Source of the DNA: Syntrophomonadaceae bacterium
GTDB lineage: Bacteria > Bacillota > Dethiobacteria > DTU022
Reading direction: 5' to 3'
Length of the DNA: 5,114 nucleotides
NCBI GenBank assembly: GCA_003553305.1
Contig: PWEB01000293.1
Coordinates: 1-5,114, forward strand
This document shows, one piece after another, positions 1 to 5,114 of this stretch (positions within the stretch are counted from its first letter, which is position 1; each line of letters opens with the position of its first letter). The position numbers and the translations under genes were made by a program. The notes beneath the pieces are model-generated. The model was not told the origin of the DNA and made no database searches. It worked only from the letters and a program-made list of their open reading frames with translations.

Positions 1-1
1 G

Positions 2-121
2 CTGCACGATGCTACCGGCAGCACATATTTTATAACCGTGGGTTCCATGCACCTGGTCGGCAATAACAGTATTGTAGATCGCCTGGAAGGAAGGGGCTAC
101 AGGGTGGAGAACATGTATTAG
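2..121 (+). CDS. TraB/GumN family protein, C-terminal end (5' partial)
   Basis: This is an open frame running in from the left edge, with 39 codons before a TAG stop at 119-121. The tail reads TYFITVGSMHLVGNNSIVD and then RLEGRGYRVENMY. It matches the closing block of the TraB/PrgY/GumN family, in which a strand is followed by a G-x-x-H-L-V-G motif and then a helix ending in a 'GY-x-V' strand. The histidine of the GSMH motif is one of the conserved residues of this family, which is related to Tiki-type metalloproteases. Family members are known or proposed hydrolases or peptide-inhibitor proteins, and most clostridial copies have no assigned substrate. Only the C-terminus is visible, so length, signal peptide and the first conserved motif cannot be judged. 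The small membrane-protein gene follows 47 bases after the stop on the same strand, so the two may be cotranscribed. I am confident of the family but not of the function. Confidence 0.83.
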   Translation: MHDATGSTYFITVGSMHLVGNNSIVDRLEGRGYRVENMY

Positions 122-161
122 GGCTCGAAAAACATTTTAGTTATTTGAAATAAGGTAAACT

Positions 162-178
162 AAAGGAGGTGATCCAGC
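162..178 (+). promoter_or_regulatory. Exceptionally strong Shine-Dalgarno sequence
   Basis: AAAGGAGGTGATCCAGC is, as far as I can recall the Bacillus-type 16S rRNA 3' end (GGCTGGATCACCTCCTTT), a 17-base exact complement of it. Most ribosome binding sites pair over 4-7 bases. The GGAGG core is at 165-169. The usual 5-9 base spacing places the start codon around 175-179, which points to the in-frame CTG at 178-180. The GTG at 169-171 lies inside the site itself and is therefore a poor start. Confidence 0.75.
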
Positions 179-372
179 TGGCTGCTGTAATAGAAACCCT
201 AATATTTATGGCAATAGCAGGAACCCTTTGGTATATTGTAAAAGTTAAAAACTGGTTTGGCCTCGGTGTCAAAAATAACAGCGCTAAAGATGCTTTAAAA
301 AGCACTTTGGTTTTTGTGGCGATCGCCGGGGGAATCTACTATGTCGTTGGGATGTTTGTTTTTTATCTATAA
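169..372 (+). CDS. Small two-helix membrane protein of unknown function
   Basis: I do not recognise this protein. It is given here from the first possible codon, GTG at 169 (67 residues). That GTG overlaps the Shine-Dalgarno core, so the more likely start is the in-frame CTG at 178, giving 64 residues. The next ATG, at 208, would fall inside the first membrane segment and has no ribosome binding site. Numbered from 169, hydrophobic segments span about residues 5-24 and 45-66. They are joined by a basic loop with lysines at 25, 27, 35, 40 and 44 against one aspartate. The positive-inside rule then predicts a cytoplasmic loop with both ends outside. The two helices resemble each other: TLIFMAIAGTLWYIV at 10-24 and TLVFVAIAGGIYYVV at 46-60. 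There is no signal-peptidase site, cysteine or catalytic motif. It lies 47 bases after the TraB/GumN stop on the same strand. The strong ribosome binding site and clean membrane topology argue for a real gene, but its function is open. Confidence 0.75.
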   Translation: MIQLAAVIETLIFMAIAGTLWYIVKVKNWFGLGVKNNSAKDALKSTLVFVAIAGGIYYVVGMFVFYL

Positions 373-600
373 AAAAGCTGAAGAAAAAAACAAAATAGCG
401 TTTAATATATCCAAATATACTTTAGAAGTCTCTACAGGAAAATAAGCTGTTTATCCAATGCGGCAGGATTCTATGGAGTTTGACTTTTTCTAGGACTTAA
501 GCTGGGATGAAAGTAAAGATTCAATGAGCATTGCGTAAAGTGTTGGTCAGTATTAAATAAATAGAGTAGGGGTGGTCCACACTAAAATGTAGGGTTGCCC
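373..600. other. AT-rich intergenic region between convergent genes
   Basis: This 228-base stretch separates the TAA of the small membrane gene from the TAA of the large minus-strand gene. All frames are broken by stops at short spacing. I saw no tRNA, insertion-sequence end or CRISPR-like repeat. Small symmetric elements are present: CAATGAGCATTG at 522-533 (5-bp arms), GTGGTCCAC at 572-580, and AGGGTTGCCCT at 591-601. The hexamer GTAAAG occurs at 513-518 and again at 535-540. Both flanking genes end here, so terminators are expected rather than promoters. Confidence 0.7.
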
Positions 601-609
601 TTATTTTTT
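591..609 (+). terminator. Weak terminator-like hairpin with T-tract
   Basis: AGGG-TTG-CCCT forms a 4-bp stem with a 3-base loop. It is followed directly by TATTTTTT, the layout of an intrinsic terminator for the plus-strand transcript. The stem is short, and the T-tract lies over the last codons of the opposing gene. Read on the minus strand, the same hairpin is preceded by an A-tract and followed by ACATTTTAG, so it could act weakly in both directions. The location between convergent genes supports the role, while the short stem weakens it. Confidence 0.3.
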
Positions 610-3600
610 CTTGAGTAGGATCCAGGGAGCGAGAGCTTCGAAGAAGGTGGGGCCACCATGCAGGTAGAGGGGATCTGCTTTGTTGCTTTTATCATGATAT
701 AGATTGGTCTTAAAGCCATGGTCTGCAGCCAGCAGCAAGATTGAGCCTGTGGGCAGGCATTCCAGAAGTGGGCATATTTTTTTTCGGCTTAACGGGAGCA
801 GTTCGTCTACCAGCACTGGCAGCGTGTCACGGGAGGCATGGATTTTTTCATCGATAAAGTTATATTTGATTGCTTTAAGGGGTGTTGTGTGTTCCGATCG
901 AAACGGCGCGTTATCAACAGCTTGTAGGAAAGCTTGAGGATCGGAAATCAACTCTGCGACTAACTGGTCATTCATGTTCAGCACATGACCGAGCAGACCT
1001 TCTTCTTTAAGTGAAACTAGCTGGGTCTCAGTTACAGTAGGCTGCATGGCCCACAGGAGCCCTTCACGCAGCACCTGGAAATCATGGTCGGCCAGCGCTT
1101 TAGCCAGGATAACTTCCCAAATATCGAGGCGGGCTCCATCCAGGATGGTCAGATAAACCCCCCTCCGGTCACCTTCCCTGGCCGCCCATCCGGGAAGCTG
1201 CCTGAATAGCTCTTGCAGAGTCTGTCTTCTGGATGAAGGCGTTTTTTCGTAATAACGGGCGAAAGCCTCTGCAAGTGGCTCGAGCAATGAAGCATAGTGG
1301 CGCTGCCATCTCTTTATGGTTACGTCAGAAATCAATGATCGGGCTTGAATGTCCTCCAGCCGCCCCAGGGAAAGTTCAAAGGGAGCAAGCATGCGATAGA
1401 GCCGTTCCCAGTTTTTGTCGTTTTCGGGAGGACCCGGCACAATACGTTCAGTTTCACGTAATATCCGGTTGCATTCAGCAAGGGTATTGAGGGTTTCCAA
1501 AGAAAGATATTTCTCTGCCCGGTGGGAAGCAGTGAGGCCAATTCCTTTCTCGGGGTCAGTTTTTAAAACCTCTTGCAGCATTCCGGTCATGATATTTAGT
1601 TGTGGCGCGGACTCTTCTGCTGAAATACGGACTGCTAGTTTTGCGGCTATCTCACGGCTCACCGCTGGAAAAAATGGCTCATCGACCATTAGCTCCAGTA
1701 AAGTTTCAAATCTGTGGGGAGTAGCTGAGCTTAAGCTGTAGTAACTATCGATCAACTGTTCAGCCGTAATGAGCTTATTCGCTTCCTCAGCGGCACGCTC
1801 CAGGAATCCTGTTTGCAAATTTTCCCGCTCGGTCAGCAGTGATTCACCCAGGGTGGCAAGTTGATCATGATAATCATGCCAACCCTTCACTACCTTTTCA
1901 GACTGGTCAGCAATCAGATTTTCAAATATCTTAAAGGGGTCACTTTGGGGTGCTTCAGCATTTCTATCAGACGGACAATAATATTTTAGCCAGCTCCACA
2001 AGATGGCCAGGGCAAACAGCTTTTCTTCTTTGATCTGTCCGGCCAGGGACGTCAGGCGAGGGAATTTCTCTTCCAGAAAAGCCTGTGCTTCCTGCCCTTT
2101 TTCCACAAGCCGATCTGCTTCGCTTTCGCGGCTAAGCATAGTTGCCCCCTCCTTCCGGGTGACCCGGATGTAATCGGGCGGGTTATCTTCATTGCCGGCC
2201 AGCCACTGGTGGAATAAATCTTTTAGCTGATTTGTGTTAAAAACCCGCTCTGAGAGCAAATCCTGCAGCTCCTCCATTGAACGTTGCGCAATCATGGCAT
2301 TCCCGGTCAGAGCCCGGTTAATCTGGGCGATTGTATTTTGGGTAATCAGTGGATTTAGGTGATCGACCAGATCAATTTCGTTGATTGTGGCAGGATCAAT
2401 CTTGAGCAGCTTTTGTAATGGTGCCGCTTCACGGCGTCTGCCCACCATTTCCAGGTGTTCGGTATGGGCGAGTATTTTTTGCTTCTGTTCTATTTCCTGC
2501 AGTGCTTCCAGGTAGGCTTTAATTCCGCGTAGGATTTGTTTTTCCAGATCAGTTTTATCGGGTAATTCTATGCATTTACCGAGCGTGAATCCACAGGAGC
2601 AGGCGGGGCGCTCTGCCAGTAACAGTTCATCGGCTTCCCGGCACTCCCTCTCTAAGGGTTGGCTCAGGCGCCGGTTTACGCTAACCAGGTCATCTTCTAC
2701 CACGACAGCATTAATCCGTCCCAATTGTTCCAAAAGTCTATAGGCCTGAGTTTCCAGGATCAAGCGGTATGGTTTTATCCGCCCCGGTCCCACAGTATTG
2801 TTGTGTTCAGCGAGATAGTGAGTAATGTAGTCGTTTTGAAATTGTTTGAATTCCCGCTTGAGGCGATCTCTGTATTTCCCCTCCCATAATATAGATTCTT
2901 CTTCAAGCAGTTCGACCAGCAAATGGTAGCGCTGATGTAAATGCTCGTAGTGCTCTCCTTCGGGGATAACCAGTGCTTCATCTTTTAAGTAGTGGCCAAT
3001 GCGTAGGATTTCAGGCAGATCTCCTGTAAAAAAGTCCTCTAAAGCACTCAGGCGATTCCAATCATCGACAATCAGTGGCGCAGACTGGCAGGTAGCCAGA
3101 AAACGTTCTAGACCTTCCCGGGAGGCATAAGAGGTTTTAATTTCATCTAAAAAAGAATTGAAACGGTTTACAGTTTTGCTGAGATTATCCCAGTTGACAG
3201 CACTAAAGAAAGGATGTTTTCTTAACTGTTCGATGCGTTTATTGATCTCAGCTGTTTTCCTGGTCCACTCCGTTTTAAAGGTGACAACTGCTTCCCAGGC
3301 TTGCTGCTGAGCAGCAAAAGTGAGCGGCCCGCTGCGCAATTTTGCCGGCAGGAAAGGTAAATCAGCCAGGACCTTTTGCAGTTCCGGCCTGATTAAAGTT
3401 CCAGGTCCGAGCGCTTCAATATTCCAGAACCGGTAGTAGTTAACCTGGGAAGGAGCCAGTCGTTTACCGCCCTGGTAAGCGGATACTGCCCCGCTTAAAA
3501 TTGCTGCCGTGCCCAGGACCTGGAAACAGGTTGTATTGAGGCCGAAGGGTCCTTTTCGCAAATACCGGTAAAGACGTTCTAAAGAGATTTGCCCTGTTTC

Positions 3601-5114
3601 CGGGATGCGTGCAAAGTATTCAGCGGTTAAGGGAGAAGTTTTGGGGTTTATTTCCAGCTGGTAGTCCTGTCCCTTCTTTTTAACCAGGCCCAGGGGAACC
3701 AGGTAGTTGTCAATCATCATTTTGGTGCCTCGCTCGAGACCTTGTTCTTCAAGCTGCGGTGAAAAAAGAATATCTAAAGTGCGCTGCATCTGGCTGCCGG
3801 TGATTTGTTCGCTCAATGGCCTGATTTCACTGTGCCGTGGAAATCGGGCTTTCAGTATTTCAGATGCGGCATGCGAAATCAAATCATTTAGAGGCAGATA
3901 ACCGTATGAGCTTGGTGACGGCATATGTTCTCCAGCTCTCAGGCGGCCTTGAAAATATATGTTGCGGAAGATTTCTTTTACTTTTCCTTTTTCCTCGGCA
4001 ATTAAAGTTTCTAATTGTTTTCTGATCTGCCGGCCAACCTGGCTGTTATCTGATCCATATTCTTCCTGCAGCAGCTGGTAAGCATAGGCCTGCTGCAATT
4101 GTTTTTCTTCGCCATGGGCTATATCCCGGGGGGCCCACAGGGCCAGGCAGCGCCGCAGTTCGGGATCGAAATCTTCATAAACTGCCTGCCAGGTGGAGCC
4201 CGTGTTGTTTTGCCCCGCAAAACCTGGAGGGACCAGGAAGAAAACAAAATCGGTTTCCTTATTGTTTAAGTCTTCGCGAAGTTCTTCCAGTGAGTCTGAA
4301 GAAAATTCTGCTGGTGAGTTAAAGATAGCTTTGCCGGTCCGTTTTGTGTTTTGCCAGGTAATTTCTATATCTCTGAATGGTGTTTGCTGCAGTTGTTTTA
4401 AGGGAAGGTAGGTATCATCAACCCAGGGCAGCAGAGCTTCTATTATACGCATATCTCCGGATGCAAGAGAACTGGTGATACTGGCTAATTTCTTCTGCAT
4501 CAGCAGGGCAACATCAGCTTTAAGGTCAATGGTGTAAATGGTATCGCCGCTTTCTTGCTCTTCAGCAGAGATATAGGCGCCGTGGGCGTGTAATTGTTCC
4601 ATTATTTCATTGATGTAGTCATAATTGACGGCGCTTTCCAGTCCGCTGTAGCGATATAAAAGCAGCCGGGTCAGTTCTTCTGCGCTAAAGCGTTTAGGGG
4701 CCTGGGCCAGGGCACCAAGAATCAGCAGTTTGAGTAAACGCAGGGCGATCTGGGCATCCGCAAAATCGGGGAAAATACGTTCCGCTTCACGTTCATAGTA
4801 ATGATAAACCTGTTCACTATAAGGGCTTGTTTCTATCGTTTCTCGCAGGCGCTCCCGAAAATGGTCGAAAATATAGTCTGGCGTTAGCAGTTCGCCGGCC
4901 GGTTGTTCCAAAAAAGGAGTAATGCCCCGCCCGGGATCACCACTGAGCCGGTAGTGAATAAAATCTATTACACCCCGATGCTGTGAAAACAGCGGGCGCA
5001 GTTCGTCTAAAAGTTCTACCGTGGCCGGGTGGACGGGATAGAGTTCAAAAAAATCCTGGCGGGAAAAGGGGAGTTTAGTAAAAGCTCCTTCCAATTCTTC
5101 TAAAATTCGGGGCA
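601..5114 (-). CDS. BrxC/PglY-like (DUF6079-type) ATPase region fused to a C-terminal PglZ domain (5' partial)
   Basis: A single frame is open from the right edge to a TAA at 601-603. The first possible start in the window is a TTG at 5094, but the frame stays open beyond it (PRILEE before it) and the protein clearly begins mid-domain, so the gene is 5' truncated by the window. Residue numbers here count from 5094. The YPVHP motif at 19-23, followed by the 'SQHRGVIDFI' segment (37-46), is typical of the region after the P-loop core in BrxC/PglY and DUF6079-like proteins. The Walker motifs should lie outside the window. A winged-helix-like unit follows at 117-192, then a helical region with a second winged-helix-like unit (433-482) and a 'LRKGPFGL' block (512-519). 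A four-cysteine cluster lies at 818-841, and long charged helices, probably partly coiled coil, span about 850-1300. A compact PglZ domain closes the protein at about 1310-1497. In BREX/Pgl defence these ATPases and PglZ phosphatases act together against phage, normally as separate proteins. No signal peptide or membrane segment is visible, so it is probably cytosolic. There is no internal stop or frameshift in 4.5 kb. The reading frame is certain, PglZ is well supported, and the exact ATPase subfamily is less sure. Confidence 0.9.
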   Translation of the reverse strand, partial: PRILEELEGAFTKLPFSRQDFFELYPVHPATVELLDELRPLFSQHRGVIDFIHYRLSGDPGRGITPFLEQPAGELLTPDYIFDHFRERLRETIETSPYSEQVYHYYEREAERIFPDFADAQIALRLLKLLILGALAQAPKRFSAEELTRLLLYRYSGLESAVNYDYINEIMEQLHAHGAYISAEEQESGDTIYTIDLKADVALLMQKKLASITSSLASGDMRIIEALLPWVDDTYLPLKQLQQTPFRDIEITWQNTKRTGKAIFNSPAEFSSDSLEELREDLNNKETDFVFFLVPPGFAGQNNTGSTWQAVYEDFDPELRRCLALWAPRDIAHGEEKQLQQAYAYQLLQEEYGSDNSQVGRQIRKQLETLIAEEKGKVKEIFRNIYFQGRLRAGEHMPSPSSYGYLPLNDLISHAASEILKARFPRHSEIRPLSEQITGSQMQRTLDILFSPQLEEQGLERGTKMMIDNYLVPLGLVKKKGQDYQLEINPKTSPLTAEYFARIPETGQISLERLYRYLRKGPFGLNTTCFQVLGTAAILSGAVSAYQGGKRLAPSQVNYYRFWNIEALGPGTLIRPELQKVLADLPFLPAKLRSGPLTFAAQQQAWEAVVTFKTEWTRKTAEINKRIEQLRKHPFFSAVNWDNLSKTVNRFNSFLDEIKTSYASREGLERFLATCQSAPLIVDDWNRLSALEDFFTGDLPEILRIGHYLKDEALVIPEGEHYEHLHQRYHLLVELLEEESILWEGKYRDRLKREFKQFQNDYITHYLAEHNNTVGPGRIKPYRLILETQAYRLLEQLGRINAVVVEDDLVSVNRRLSQPLERECREADELLLAERPACSCGFTLGKCIELPDKTDLEKQILRGIKAYLEALQEIEQKQKILAHTEHLEMVGRRREAAPLQKLLKIDPATINEIDLVDHLNPLITQNTIAQINRALTGNAMIAQRSMEELQDLLSERVFNTNQLKDLFHQWLAGNEDNPPDYIRVTRKEGATMLSRESEADRLVEKGQEAQAFLEEKFPRLTSLAGQIKEEKLFALAILWSWLKYYCPSDRNAEAPQSDPFKIFENLIADQSEKVVKGWHDYHDQLATLGESLLTERENLQTGFLERAAEEANKLITAEQLIDSYYSLSSATPHRFETLLELMVDEPFFPAVSREIAAKLAVRISAEESAPQLNIMTGMLQEVLKTDPEKGIGLTASHRAEKYLSLETLNTLAECNRILRETERIVPGPPENDKNWERLYRMLAPFELSLGRLEDIQARSLISDVTIKRWQRHYASLLEPLAEAFARYYEKTPSSRRQTLQELFRQLPGWAAREGDRRGVYLTILDGARLDIWEVILAKALADHDFQVLREGLLWAMQPTVTETQLVSLKEEGLLGHVLNMNDQLVAELISDPQAFLQAVDNAPFRSEHTTPLKAIKYNFIDEKIHASRDTLPVLVDELLPLSRKKICPLLECLPTGSILLLAADHGFKTNLYHDKSNKADPLYLHGGPTFFEALAPWILLKKK
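604..1167 (-). other. PglZ domain (alkaline-phosphatase superfamily) at the C-terminus of the large protein
   Basis: Residues 1310-1497 carry the motif series of PglZ in the right order. First is a hydrophobic strand ending in 'LTILDGARLDIWE', with D1319 and D1323 as the first metal site. Next comes 'MQPTVTETQL', where T1353 or T1355 takes the place of the nucleophile. 'YNFIDEKIHASRD' follows with H1419. Then 'LLLAADHGF' supplies D1458 and H1459, and 'LHGGPTFFEALAPWILL' supplies H1479. In the alkaline-phosphatase superfamily these residues bind two metals and perform phosphoester chemistry, so the domain looks potentially active. The natural substrate of PglZ proteins is not something I can name. 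At under 190 residues it is compact, whereas stand-alone PglZ proteins are usually several hundred residues longer with extra flanking regions. Confidence 0.85.
2572..2643 (-). other. Four-cysteine cluster, possible zinc site
   Basis: C818, C832, C834 and C841 lie within 24 residues (C-x13-C-x-C-x6-C, including ACSCGFTLGKC). The in-window protein of 1,497 residues has only eleven cysteines in total, so this grouping is notable. It could hold a structural zinc ion. The spacing does not match a standard zinc finger, so the role is uncertain. Confidence 0.45.
4519..4746 (-). other. Winged-helix-like unit within the BrxC/PglY-like region
   Basis: Residues 117-192 of the large protein run as helices ('ALRLLKLLILGALA', 'SAEELTRLLLYR', 'YINEIMEQLHAHGAYI') followed by a beta hairpin ending 'DTIYTIDL'. 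This is the pattern of a winged helix-turn-helix. Such a unit commonly follows the ATPase core in large P-loop defence ATPases, where it may contact DNA or a partner. The assignment rests on secondary-structure reading only. Confidence 0.5.

Noticed and set aside
141..153. AT-rich inverted repeat TTATTTGAAATAA before the small membrane gene, considered as an operator, and nearby TTGAAA as a promoter -35 box
   Set aside because: The arms are only five or six A/T-rich bases, and no -10 box lies at the proper distance from TTGAAA. Chance is a sufficient explanation.
162..178. Fragment of an antisense 16S rRNA gene
   Set aside because: The match to the 16S complement stops after 17 bases and is positioned exactly where a ribosome binding site belongs, so a long Shine-Dalgarno sequence is the simpler reading.
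406..483. Short plus-strand frame (YIQIYFRSLYRKISCLSNAA and three further residues to a TGA) in the junction
   Set aside because: It has no start codon or ribosome binding site, is only 25 codons between stops, and matches no family I recognise. It is treated as noncoding.
704..4411. Several plus-strand open frames of 62-108 codons (such as 704-937, 1233-1490, 1415-1741, 2659-2889, 4193-4411), and minus-strand frames at 1332-1541 and 2775-2981
   Set aside because: All lie inside the long minus-strand coding region in other frames. Their translations have no recognisable family features and I saw no good ribosome binding site for them. The host frame shows clear domain structure across the same bases.
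5092..5094. TTG at 5094 as the true start of the large protein
   Set aside because: The same frame is open to the window edge, the protein begins just before a motif that normally follows the ATPase core, and the bases visible upstream show no Shine-Dalgarno sequence at suitable spacing (they read as codons for PRILEE).

Overview
The window looks like a piece of a Firmicutes (Clostridia-like) chromosome. The clues are moderate GC with AT-rich intergenic DNA, a very strong AAAGGAGG Shine-Dalgarno sequence, and a TraB/GumN-family gene end of the type common in Peptococcaceae. This assignment is an inference from style and not from a marker gene.

Layout. Bases 2-121 (+) are the last codons of a TraB/GumN-family protein that begins before the window. 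After a 47-base gap lies a small gene (169-372, +) for a two-helix membrane protein of about 64-67 residues. Its two membrane segments resemble each other, and it sits behind an unusually perfect ribosome binding site. Bases 373-600 hold no gene, only a weak terminator-like hairpin at the right edge. From 601 to the right end, the minus strand carries one uninterrupted coding region of about 4.5 kb. It ends at 601 and its start lies beyond base 5114. It converges with the two plus-strand genes.

The minus-strand gene is the main content. Its N-terminal part in the window reads like the region following the P-loop ATPase core of BrxC/PglY-type proteins of phage-defence (BREX/Pgl) systems, a group that includes DUF6079-type proteins. 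Its last ~190 residues form a compact PglZ domain (alkaline-phosphatase superfamily) that keeps the expected metal-binding and catalytic residues. In classical BREX/Pgl loci the ATPase (BrxC/PglY) and the phosphatase-like protein (PglZ) are separate genes. Here they appear to be one polypeptide of more than 1,500 residues. That fusion is the strongest candidate for something unusual, and it suggests that a defence island continues to the right of the window (upstream of this gene). The TraB/GumN gene and the small membrane gene probably mark the unrelated flank of that island. No RNA gene, CRISPR array, insertion sequence or tRNA was seen.
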